A stretch of DNA of 64,000 nucleotides from Earliella scabrosa (taxonomy: Eukaryota > Basidiomycota > Agaricomycetes > Polyporales > Polyporaceae), in the NCBI GenBank assembly GCA_022605405.1, contig JABYQQ010000002.1, forward strand, positions 3,596,001 through 3,660,000, read 5' to 3'. Every line of letters starts with the position of its first letter. Within the stretch, counting starts at the first letter, position 1. The position numbers were made by a program, and so were the translations under genes. The notes beneath the pieces are model-generated. The model worked only from the letters and a program-made list of their open reading frames with translations. It had not been told where the DNA came from and did not search any database. Shown piece after piece: positions 1-9,785 of this stretch.

Positions 1-529
1 AGCTGTAATTGACACTATCCCATGGAATTCCAATAAATTGCTGTCCAGGAGGGGCTTGACTAGATTTTGCTTTCTTTACTGCTCTCTTTGGAATCACCTC
101 ATCTTCATTGTGTCTTTTTCTCTTGTCTCTCACTTCATGCTGAGTTGTTGTAGATACTGTGACTGGTCTTGAACCTTGTGCTGGCACAAATGATGTGACA
201 TTTTTCCTGAGTTCATGTTTGACATTTATAGCATCATGTTGGTCAATTAATTCATTCTTCTTTGTAGTATTGATCACAGTCCATGGACTATCTTCTGTGA
301 CTGGCTCAATAGGGAATGGATTACTATGATTCCATTGAAGTGCTGCATGCAAGAAGTTTGGCATATGATTTTCACCCTTCCATTGTCTAAATGAATGAAT
401 GAGCTCATTTCTGGTTATCCCAACAACTTTTGGTGATATATTGCCTAAGTATCTGAGCTTGGTAATTTCATCTAGTAGCTCCAGCTCTCTGAACTCTTGT
501 CTAAGACTACCTGAGATACCTCCAGTCAG
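1..529 (-). pseudogene. Helitron helicase, C-terminal segment displaced by an insertion
   Basis: The minus strand is open from about position 528 to the left edge, continuing off the window. It begins TGGISGSLRQEFRELELLDE and goes on through a basic stretch (about KRKRHNEDEVIPKRAVKKAK). This is the segment that normally follows the FIQSFD end of the SF1 domain in fungal Helitron helicases, as I recall the family. Removing the element at 530-2220 joins the codons of FDSSK directly to LTGGISG in the same frame, so this is the tail of the helicase at 2221-5613. It lies immediately downstream of a TAA supplied by the element end. It cannot be made as part of the helicase without excision of that element. 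Confidence 0.8.
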
Positions 530-2220
530 TTACGATTGATGAGCGAAGCGGAGATATCGTTCTTTATAGACGACGTTCTCTGCCAGTTCATGTAACGCAA
601 ACTGGACACCGTGTGAAAATATTTCATACTCCGCTTATCTGTAGTAAGTCCTCAATAAGCACTGACATAAGCACTCATAACTAACTTTCTTATGGAGCCA
701 ACCCTACCATAGGGTTGGCCTGAGCCGCGGAAACAGTTTAGACGCTGGATACACAGCCACCTCACAAAAGTGTAAGCTCTGCTATTAAGTATTCACTGAG
801 CTTTTAGACACCCAGCAATAAAGACATAAGTATTGCCCTCCGGGCGGGTCCTGTCCACTTTGTGATAGAGTACTAAAGAGTCCTCAGTCATGGATAGAGA
901 CCTGAATACATAAGTTTGCCTCAAAAGCTAAAACGGTGTGGTTCCAGTGTCCACATGCAAACACTGTGAGATTTCCGTATCTTTCCACATGGTAGGCAAG
1001 ATCTAGTAGATAAACAAGGTGCGACAGTGAAGTCAATCTCCCACTACATTGGTACATCTTAATATCAGCGGGAGGTCTCCGACCTCCCTCCAATGGTACT
1101 ATGTACCTACTACTGAAGCCTTCTTAACTGCTGAGGAGTCGGCAGCACGGCATCCACGTGGCAAATTGATCCACGACTTTGCATCCCCTCATCCACGACA
1201 AGGGGGGCCAGCGCTAACTCCGATATTCGGCAAAGTGGCAGCCATGTGGCGGATTGATGCACAACTTTACATTCCCTCATCCACGACTGGGGGGCCATCG
1301 CTAACTCGATCGGCAATACGGCACACTAATCATACGGACATCACCGAGGGCACCAGTTTGATACACAACTCAACCTATTACTTGTTTGAAGACCTGTCCA
1401 CTAAAGTGTCCAGGAACAGTACAGATTTAGTCTCATTTGATAGGCATAGTTTAAGGCTTTCAAATGAACTTACTTTCAGTTGTTATGGATTATTAGTACA
1501 GGAGTTATAGCCTATATACACTTCCCCAAATGCGGAAGGTTGGTTGACTTCTAAAACGCAAATAAGCACCCATCGGCCGAAATTAGAATTCTGCCTGTCC
1601 CATGGGTCAATGAGACACCCCAAAACTTGCCCTTCGGCCGATGGGCACCTATTTGTCACAGTCACAGGCATCCTCCCATCTCTGTAAACACACTTCCTGA
1701 GCCCAAATTGAAGTGAAATAAGACATGTTATATATCATTGAAATCAGTATTGAAAGCTCTACCCAATGCAAATATACATGAAGCATAAAGACCAAAATTG
1801 TAGACAGAAAAATACAGAGACTACATTTAGAGACTGCTCTGCAATTCTACAAGTCTCTAGCCACAGCACTGTTGGTACACATAGGTGGTGTGTGGTATGT
1901 ATACATTTGACAAATCAGAATGTTCAAGGGGAATTAGTATTTGAGCCTCAGCTGACTAGTACAACTGGAGCTTTAGTTAATGTAAAACAACTATGCACAG
2001 ATAATCAACCACTGTAATAAATCATCAGACAATCAGACAATAATATAACGAATATTGAAACAGCCGCTGTATCACTATGTCTAAAGCAGGATTTCATTTC
2101 AGTCAGACCAGACTATAGTATGTCATAGAATACTTCAACCTCCAGAGCTTTCTCTTAATTGAATAATTCAGATTTGCTCATCAATCGTTCTGTGCCAGTA
2201 TTGGCCCACTTCTCCACAAG
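530..2220 (-). mobile_element. Helitron-like non-autonomous element H1 (1691 bp)
   Basis: Read on the minus strand it starts CTTGTGGAGAAGTGGGCC, has ACGATTGATGAG about 35 bp in, and ends with CTCATCAATCGTAA at 530. Flanking helicase codons rejoin in frame when it is removed (tctagtaa + ctgactgg), giving exact ends with no target-site duplication. It carries a near-palindrome (CCAACCCTA/TAGGGTTGG) at about 699-719 and an inverted pair built on CATCGGCCGAA at 1561-1653. I see no gene inside; short open frames at 884-2017 look random. Termini and interior match H2, H4, H6 and H8. The inverted termini set at different distances from the two ends recall the Helitron2/Helentron branch, but that assignment is inference. 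Confidence 0.8.
1561..1653. repeat. internal inverted repeat of H1
   Basis: Arms at about 1561-1581 (AATAAGCACCCATCGGCCGA) and 1632-1653 (reverse complement with small changes) can pair around a loop of about 50 nt. The same CATCGGCCGA-type arm recurs in other H elements near 6070, 20837, 41838 and 42085. Confidence 0.65.
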
Positions 2221-5200
2221 TTTACTAGAATCAAATGACTGTATGAACACAGTGCCTTCTATACTAGATCCCCTTGACAGACATGTATACACTGACTGGT
2301 GAGATCTGCAGTTCTGTAAATCACATACATTGTTAGGTCTAGTACGACCCTGTGATGCAAAGTCTGTCATTGCAAAATTTGGCACTACTGGTACTTGATC
2401 ATGGTTCACCTCAAGTATCATTCCATTGGGCAGCTTACATTTGATCTTCTTGCTTTGATGAGACAATGGAATCACATTCTGTGGTAACCCTGGCAATTTG
2501 ATAGGTGTTGGTGCTGCAGTAAGCTTTACAAACAGAGTATCCAATGCAAATTGATCCTCTGAGATTGGTCTAGATGTCCACCCTACTATTTCACCCTCAG
2601 CACCATTTGTCACACCACACTCTGTAGCCTCATTGACTTTAATCATTACAGGCATGCCTATACATAAATCAAGCCTGCCAGGATGGTGTTCTGTCAGATG
2701 GTGAGATAATTTCCAGATTGTCTCTTGTAGTTCTGGATTGACAATATTTGTTGCCCTTCTAGGATTAACTCTTTTACTTCTTTGCCTTTTGGTTAGATTG
2801 CTTTCATCTGACTCTGAGCCCAACTTGTCAATGGAATAAAATGAAACCAACTTTTGTTTACTTTCTTTAGCAAATCTTTGACAACCAAGTTCGTTGATCT
2901 TATCTCTGTAGGTATTCCAAGAAGTTATTACAGACACATTTCTAAATCTAGACTGATTCAACTTAGGCTTGCCTTCACCCCTCCCAGCCACTCTAGACTG
3001 GATCAGTTGTATATCATCTGCAGTACATGCTTTATATCTCAAGTTCTCCAAGGCAGTCCGCAACTTTGCATCCTCAGGTGTTTGTGACTTCTGTCTCATA
3101 TTTTCCTTTAGAATAACAACTGTAGTAAATTGGTGCCACAGAGCTTTTCCAATTGATGCCTTTTGCTCTAGATGACTATGGGCTCTATGAATCACTCGTC
3201 CAACCTCATGAGAATAGAAAGGCTTTCCACTAACTGGAGGTGGCAGTTGAGCAAAGTCCCCAGCAAATATCATATTGATACCTCCAAATGGTGCACCATC
3301 ATTCTTTAGAGCTGCACACATCTTGGCACATATGTTGTACATGCTGCCACAGTCAAGCATGCTCACTTCATCCATAAATATGTACTCCACATTCTGCAGT
3401 CTTGATCTGACTTGAAGAAGTGATGTGACAGATTCTGTAGTATCTTTCTGTCTGAATCCAAGCACTGAGTGATATGTTGAGCCTCCTATAAGGGCAGCAG
3501 CAGAACCTGTAGGTGCTAGACACATAAATCTATAACTTTCCTTTCTCTCTGCAAAGAAATATGTCAATGCCTTGATTACTTGGGATTTTCCTGTTCCTGC
3601 CATTCCACCCAGATACATCTTGAGATGTTCACCACTGGGCTGCACAGCATGATTAGCCACAATTCTAAATGCTCTCTCTTGCTCTTCATTGAGGCTGTAT
3701 TTCACTACAGTGTCATCTATCAGTTGCTGGGCTTCTGAATCTGTAGCTTGGAAATCTTTATGTAGAAAGTAGTTTTTGTCTACTAATCTAACAGTGTCAA
3801 TTTTATTATTTGATTGTGATGGTATTTGAGTTTTCTTTTGCTTAATCTCAGCATCTCTCTTCTGTAGTATCTCTTGACGTCTGGACTCAAGAATATTCTG
3901 CCAATCTGAAGCAGTATGATCTTGATTTATATTCAACTTTGGCATTGTCTGTTGTTGAATATTTTCCATATCATCTTGCAGCTTATCAAGCCAGCCAGAG
4001 GATCTCATAATATTCTCAGCCTGTGTCATTCTTGCCTGTCTTAGCAATTCTCCACCACTAACATTACTCCAACTAGCATCACTGACAATTTCATGTTCTC
4101 TATCCTCCTGATATGTCTCACCATCAAAGATATATGCTTGTGTATCCATTTCATCCATTTCTTCTGAGCTCATATTGAATAGAGTCCTTCCACCTTTCTC
4201 TGCCTGTCTTCTTTGACTAGAAAAATCATCTCTGGCATCATTACACTCATATCTAATGTGAAAAAACTTCATAATCTCTTTCTGTCTTTCAGTAAATGGA
4301 TATTCTGCAAATGTATCATCCCATGTGATATTCTCATGTAGCCTCAAGTCTTTGCCTGTTCTCCATGGCTTGAATAATGTTAGCATTGTCATGCAATATT
4401 CTTCTCTGCTTCCAGCATCCTTCCTGGGTAATGATCCTCCAATAAAGTTGGGCGCAAATCCCTCAAATTCATCTAAGAGACATACTTCATGTGTATGTGC
4501 CTGAGGATGTTTGATGTGAAACGAACAGTAGGCTGACTTCTTCTGTTTTGAGTGTGACTGTTTAGATTCTTGTTGAAGTCTTTTATTTGATGCTGTAGTC
4601 AAAAGTAGTTCATCATCAGATTCACTGTCTTTACATACAGCACCACCACACAGAGTCGAAGTTTCACATTCATCCTCACTCATCTCTGCCACTTGGACTT
4701 CATCACAATCACTGTCCAATTTATGATAGTCCATGGCTGGAATCTGTTCATCAACATGATAAGTATCTTCAAATTCACTGTCATCATGTTCAGCAACAGG
4801 CTGCTGAGGCTTTGTAACTTTCTTTCTGTTTTTAGGAATCAGTCTTTTATGATTTAATCTAATCCAGTCATAGACACAAATATTCTCATACTCTACTGGT
4901 CTCCACATATAATCCAGTACTGGTGACACAGGTACTACTCTTTTCTGCCCTGTATGATGCTGGTCTTCCAATGCAACTACAACAGTAGACTTGCCTTTGT
5001 CAGCAATATTTGCAAAATCTGTCCATGCTTGCATAACTTCACATACATAGCCTCTCCAATAGCTTGCTCTGAATTGATGGCTGGTATAATGATCAGGATG
5101 TTTCAGTAGATACATTAAGGCCATAGGTCCCCCAATCTCAGATGCAGCAGTAAGGGCATTTACAATTTTTGTAATTAGACTATGAGCTTTATCTTTCTTT

Positions 5201-5613
5201 GTTTTGACACTACCAATTAATTCTGTATTGCGCTCAAATACTTGCTGAACTGCCTGGAACATCACATGAGTTTTTAGTGGTGTCTTTGTAATATAATCTG
5301 CAACATATGCAATGACAGATTTTATTGCAGTGCCAGATAAAAGGCTTGTCACATCATGGTCACAGCGAAGCAAATATGACACTGCTGGAGTAAATGTGTT
5401 CAACCATGCCTCTCCCTTTTTTATAATCAGAGCTCCTGACTCTGGATCCACTTGGGTGGATGAATATGTGTCATGAGGAAATCTAGCCTTGCAAGTTTTG
5501 GTCACTGGATCTGTGCATCCCCTGTTATCAGCCTCTTGCATGCCACTATTTTCGATTCCTTTGGGTACAGCAGAGCTTTTACTTCTAGTGGTACAATGGT
5601 GAACATTAGACAA
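2155..5613 (-). pseudogene. Helitron Rep/helicase, Pif1-type helicase part
   Basis: A long open frame of about 1150 codons encodes the C-terminal half of a Helitron Rep/helicase, the protein proposed to nick, unwind and transfer the element during rolling-circle transposition. Visible SF1/Pif1 motifs are Walker A GMAGTGKS (about residue 668), DEVSM (about 746), GDFAQLPP (about 783), TDFASQGRT (about 1081) and CLSRGSSIEG near the end. The last 22 codons (2220-2155, ending LMSKSELFN) are not native; they are read from inserted element H1, and the true C-terminus lies at 1-529. The frame opens at a non-ATG codon just after a stop, where Rep and helicase should be continuous, so the upstream Rep part is out of frame. 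The domain is intact by motif, but the gene as a whole is broken. Confidence 0.9.
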
Positions 5614-5768
5614 GTACAGAATTGAGAGTAAGTCTGCCTTGTTGCTCTACAGTTCCATAATACCCTGCTGTTTTACCATATATTCCAGGTTTATCCTTGC
5701 CTACACCAAGCACATGTCTAATAAATAGATCCACCATAAGCTTGAAAAACCTTGCTCCAGCAACTGGA
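5614..5768 (-). pseudogene. Helitron Rep domain, core segment with lost His motif
   Basis: The minus strand encodes PVAGARFFKLMVDLFIRHVL (5760s-5705) and GKTAGYYGTVEQQGRLTL, the conserved run before the two-histidine metal site of the Helitron Rep (HUH) domain. Where family members read HLH plus a hydrophobic strand, this copy reads NSVLV and then TAA (about 5614-5620). The likely cause is a short deletion or frameshift that also puts the helicase in another frame. The upstream half of Rep lies beyond H2 and joins as LQLIANN-PVAGARFF when H2 is removed. Loss of the metal-binding histidines should abolish nicking activity. Confidence 0.8.
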
Positions 5769-6562
5769 TTACGATTGATGAGGAACGAAGAGATCGTCCT
5801 TTAAGTACGACGTTCTCCGCCATTCCGCGTCACGCAAATCTGAGCCCGTGAGAATATCTTTCATACTCCGCTTACTCTAAGTAAGTAACTGTATTTACTG
5901 TAGCAGACGCCCAGTAAGAAACTGTTTACTGACTCTAGCCCTAGGCTAGGGTTGGCCTGACCCTCAGGCGCCCATGGCCCTGCCACCTTGGCGCGCAAAT
6001 AGGCGCCCAAACGCCGACAAATCCGATGATTTGTGCGACATGCTGGCCACATGTCGCACTCGTTTTTGAAGCTTTGGCCGATGGGCGCCTAAACGAATGA
6101 CCACCTCCATGTCGTGGGAACATATTGACTATAATTTCATATGTTTTCGATCATAACTGAGTGAGTTAGAACAGAAATAAACTTGCCCATATCGGGAAGG
6201 ATGGGCTGTTTTGCGCATGGTCAATGGGCGCTTGAGCACAGCATTGGGCGCCTATGGTGCCGGATTTGGAACATCTCAATGTAGACAAGTTTGTTTCAAT
6301 CCTAGCACACTCAGTTTTCATTTAAGATACATAGTGTTATATACCATTAGAATCGTATGGCCTGTGGCTACACAATGAGCTAGTGACTGAAGTGGTTTAC
6401 ACCTGATTTTAAACAATATAAGCAGTTTTGTGTAATAGAAACTCTAGCACACACTTAAGCCAAACATTGTTGATTATTATAAATTCATATATCATTTCTA
6501 TGTAAATTATTCCCTTCCTCATCAATCGTGCCCTGCCAGACAATGGCCCACTTCACGACAAG
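5769..6562 (-). mobile_element. Helitron-like non-autonomous element H2 (794 bp)
   Basis: It is inserted inside the Rep domain. Minus-strand start CTTGTCGTGAAGTGGGCC at 6562, ACGATTGATGAG about 35 bp in, and end CTCATCAATCGTAA at 5769. Just inside the 3' end is the hairpin-forming stretch GGAACGA...TCGTCC. Rep codons join exactly (attgctaataa + tccagttgc, reading IANNPVAG), so there is no target duplication. It contains CCCTAGGCTAGGG at about 5940 and GGCCGATGGGCGCC at about 6072, both shared with H6. No gene is seen inside. Confidence 0.8.
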
Positions 6563-7035
6563 TTATTAGCAATTAGTTGTAGTCTTTCATTTTGATCTCT
6601 AAACTTGGGGACAAATTTTTCATTAGTGTCTGCAAAGTAGAGTGCAATAGGATGCTTCACATCTGCTGGTGCAAATGTTATAAACCATGAAGGGGCTCCC
6701 AAGTATGAGACCAATGACCATATTTCATTGCGCATATATTTTTTACTGGTGATTGAACCTTGAACTTTATAGTTTACATGGTCCAGATCATTTAGCAATT
6801 GGAAGGCCTGTTTCTCCTCCTCAGATTCAGGCTTGACTGGACCTGTTTTCAATTTTTCAATAATGCTACTTAGTATGTCTGGTTTGAGATTTAATATTCT
6901 ATCTGCAATATCATTGAATCTATTTTTGTCTGCAAGTAAATAACCTCCTGTGGTGGATTTTTTGATCTGCTCATGGTTTAATGCAACTAGAAGAAATAAT
7001 GGCTCCAGTTGAAATCTTTTGTCATGATACATCAA
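6553..7035 (-). pseudogene. Helitron Rep, N-terminal half of the HUH domain
   Basis: This open frame starts around MMYHDKRFQLEPLF and contains the signatures NHEQIKKSTTGG, MRNEIWSLVSYLGAPSWFIT and HPIALYFAD, typical of the Helitron-like N domain that precedes the Rep catalytic motifs. It ends ERLQLIANN at the H2 junction; the final residues and stop come from H2. The start follows a frameshift relative to the upstream segment ending SEEKRK at about 7042, because relatives read continuously from KRK to LMYHDKRFQ. It is one of at least four frame-separated pieces of a single ancestral gene. Confidence 0.85.
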
Positions 7036-7041
7036 TAACTG

Positions 7042-7902
7042 TTACTTTCTCTTCTCTTCAGAGACTGCTCTTACTCCATGAATATTTTTCAGTCCACCTG
7101 GACCATAAGGGAATAACCAAGGGAACATCTGAGGATATAGTTGGGGATTATCGTACAAACTTTCAGGATTCTCAGCTTGTCCTATCCCTAATGCTTTTCC
7201 TCCTGATTTAAAATGATCTACTGCTCTTGCAGTGATTTCATATGGTCTTAGTTTACCCAGATTCTCTAGGTTGGCACCAGTAAGTCCATGTACAATGAAG
7301 GGGCAGTCTCCAGTATCAGTTCCCTCATTATCTTCAGTATTGTTAACTGCTGTAGACTCTGGATCTGAATTAGAGGCCATGCTCTGGGAGTAATTAACAA
7401 TTACAGGTGACTCATCTTCTGGATACTGAGCAAGATTCTCATATGATATATCAATATCTGCATAATCTGCATGATTTAACTTAAGCCATTCCAATGCTCT
7501 AGCAACTTTGTTGCAACGTACAAGCATTGGAGTTCTGGCAAATTCTTTCTTTGTGGGGGCATTAGGACCAATATACAAGAAGGCTAGAACATCATCAAGC
7601 TCTTCTTTAGCAGGAGGTAATGCCTGATAAATTTTAGGCATAGGAAGTGAATGGCTCACCACATTGGCCTTCATTTTTGACATGCCAGACATGTGAACTT
7701 TTACAATACACATGTTATGCTTTACTTTGGAGATAATCATTTTTTCTGTCCAACTGAGACCTTGCAGCTCTGCAGGGATCTCCCCAATCCATAGCCCATT
7801 AGCAAGACTGTCCACTGGTAATCTGCCATTCTGAAGACACGCATATGTTGTTACAATGAGGAAGTAACACTGGTCCAGGGATTGCCACAACTGGATCTTC
7901 AA
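7042..7902 (-). pseudogene. Helitron Rep/helicase, N-terminal region
   Basis: A frame of about 285 codons carries SLANGLWIGEIPAELQGL (about 7745-7800), the acidic, serine-rich stretch typical of this part of fungal Helitron proteins, and the conserved YPQMFPWLFPYGPGG (about 7080-7110) leading into the Rep domain. It ends at 7042 with a frameshift before the next segment. The first 40 codons overlap another frame that continues the upstream cysteine segment, so the gene changes frame near 7800 too. This is the N-terminal region of the same Helitron gene. Confidence 0.85.
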
Positions 7903-8421
7903 CTGTATATCTCTCTTTTCTAGTTACCAATTCATTGGCTAGCAGCAAGTCTCTGTCAAACTCAGCACAATCCAGTTTCTGGAGTTCTGTTACTGGAGTT
8001 AATGATCCACATACTGCACAGCTGGACTCCAAAAAATTAGCAACTTGCACATCTTTGGCAAAACCTGCAATCACATTCTCTATTGTACTGTGACCAGCAG
8101 GCTGAGGGGGAAACTGTGTGGCAATATTGCTAAGCCCTTGAGTATGTCTCTTTCTGCTATCTTGTTTTTCTCTCTAGCAGTTTTGGGACGATCTACAGCA
8201 ATGAATAATGATTTAAAGTCTGCACATGTTATACATTGATGGTTAAGTAGTTCAGTCAATATTTCATCTTTACTCACGCAATGATTAACATGAAGCATAC
8301 AATGACATCTTGATATGCTAAGTAAGTGTGCTTTTGTAAGCTGTGTACACAATAGTGACAATGGAATATCAACCAGTACATTTGAATTTTCCAGCTGGCA
8401 GTGGCTGCTTGAGATATACAT
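7799..8421 (-). pseudogene. Helitron protein, cysteine-containing N-terminal leader, in fragments
   Basis: Two frames (8421-8080 and 8074-7799) together encode CHCMLHVNHCVSKDEIL and SSCAVCGSLTPVTELQKLDC, followed by KERYTVEDPVV. Helitron proteins of basidiomycetes often carry a CxxC-bearing segment (for example CGVC) before the SLANGLWIGEIP block, and this stretch sits at the corresponding place. It is broken by at least two frame changes. A function beyond being part of the ancestral Helitron protein cannot be stated. Confidence 0.55.
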
Positions 8422-9064
8422 TCCAAATATATACTTTTTTTTGCTGACTGAGTGCTCCTTGAATCAAATATGGAGACAGATCTGTACAGACCCAAACTTT
8501 GACATTATTTTTGATTTTATTACTAGAACCTCCTCCCAACAATATGGTGTTCACTTCACAAAAGGACCCACCACAGTTTTTGTCATCTGATCTTTGTCTA
8601 ACACTGCTATATTTCATATAGATATTGAGTAGCATGGCTCTGTGATCATGTGAATAGTAAATATTTCTCATACAGATTAGCTTGGCTATGCTGACATTGA
8701 CAGCAACAAGATGGAGCCTCAAACTAACTGGTAGAGCTATTTTGAGATTAACTTCATAGTACCAATGCCTGTGCACATGGTATATCATAGACTTTGTCTC
8801 AGATTTGTATATGAATAGGCTTGCCAAGGGGGTGCCTTTCATACCCCTGACAGGACTTTTTGATAGGGAGTCTGTCATAATGACCCTGCCCCCAAGGGGC
8901 ACAGAACTTGCTATAAGGGTGTCTGCTGTAACCCTGCCCACAAGGGGCACAGAACTTGTCATGAGGGTGTCTGTTATACCCTTGTTCTGCACAGACAGAA
9001 CAGCTCTAGTAGAGATAGTATCAGTGTGAATGTGAACTGAGAGCAGCAAGAGACCTGAAGCCAA
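8369..9064 (-). other. open frame upstream of the Helitron protein, with a 48-bp tandem repeat
   Basis: A 231-codon open frame lies where the extreme N-terminus or promoter of the Helitron gene should be. I recognise no domain in it. Part of its openness comes from a 48-bp tandem repeat (8883-8978; 48 is divisible by 3), giving two copies of a 16-residue unit containing SSVPL.GRV. It could be a degenerate leader or a chance frame. A coding role is not supported. Confidence 0.3.
8883..8978. repeat. 48-bp tandem repeat, two copies
   Basis: Units start at 8883 and 8931, each beginning ACCCTGCC and containing AAGGGGCACAGAACTTG. A degenerate third partial copy follows to about 8995. It lies upstream of the Helitron coding region. 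Confidence 0.7.
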
Positions 9065-9160
9065 CAGTACACAAGAACCTAGTTCTGTATATACTGAAGG
9101 CTGGCCAATGCACTGCTAGAAGATAGTTTCATGGCTGAGAGATACAATGATGTGGTGTGG

Positions 9161-9416
9161 TTACGATTGATGAGTTTACGAATTAATCGTTCTTATGGGG
9201 AGCTTTTGGCCCGGCGCTTGTGACGCAACTCGATCACCATGGGAAAAGTTTTTGTTACCCTTCCATACAACTTATGTCATCTCAGGTAACAAAATTACTT
9301 ACTTTTAGACGCCCACCACAGGGTTAGGGTTGGGATTTCTTACTCGTTTCTTACCACTGGACACAGCCACATTGACTACTTTTCTTATGCTCTCCCCCGC
9401 GGCTCGGCTGCTGGTT
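9161..9416 (-). mobile_element. 3' end of a Helitron-like element (H3), truncated
   Basis: It begins TTACGATTGATGAG at 9161 and is nearly identical for about 255 bp to the reverse complement of the 3' part of H8 (49610 leftwards). That includes the ACGAATTAATCGT hairpin, the CCACAGGGTTAGGG stretch and CCCGCGGCTCGGCTGCTGG. Similarity stops at about 9416. No matching 5' end occurs to the right, so it is a truncated copy or one with an unrelated interior. Confidence 0.75.
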
Positions 9417-9785
9417 GGGCCAGCGCTTGTCACTCACGCGTGTATACTGCGAGTCATTCTTTCTACAATCAGTAGTAATGTGTTTACTTATTAGCCGGCG
9501 CTTTACTGCGATATGTATTGCACCGTCACGCCTATTGTCTCTGTCGTGTAGAACGTGATGTTAGATTAGTTACAGTACATTACATGGTGATGTGATAGTT
9601 CGTGTAGATAGTTCGTGCAGATAGTTCGCCTGGGTCGCATAGTTCGATCAAGTCACTCACGAGCTGTCGCACATGTTATCGTATACTTGCTCTTATTCCG
9701 GCTACAGCTACATTACAAAGTCCTTTGATACGCTCCTGATGCCTAATGCTACATGCGTGTGTTGCAAGTCCTTCGTAGTCCGTGT
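9417..9785. other. 369-bp spacer, no gene seen
   Basis: Between H3 and the 3' end of W1. No supported coding frame. It includes two TAGTTCGTG repeats near 9597-9620 and probably the 3' untranslated region of W1. Confidence 0.5.

Noticed and set aside
530..560. ACGATTGATGAG plus following CGAAG resembles the catalytic core of a hammerhead ribozyme (CUGAUGAG...CGAAA).
   Set aside because: The first core base is changed, the CGAAA strand is not conserved between copies, and no stem III/cleavage triplet is placed correctly. A terminal repeat explains the conservation.
1049..1510. Open frame inside H1.
   Set aside because: Contains repeated non-coding sequence of the element, no homology in other H copies and no protein-like blocks.
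9320..9340. TTAGGG-like strings suggesting an interstitial telomere.
   Set aside because: Only one or two units each and always inside H elements; no array.
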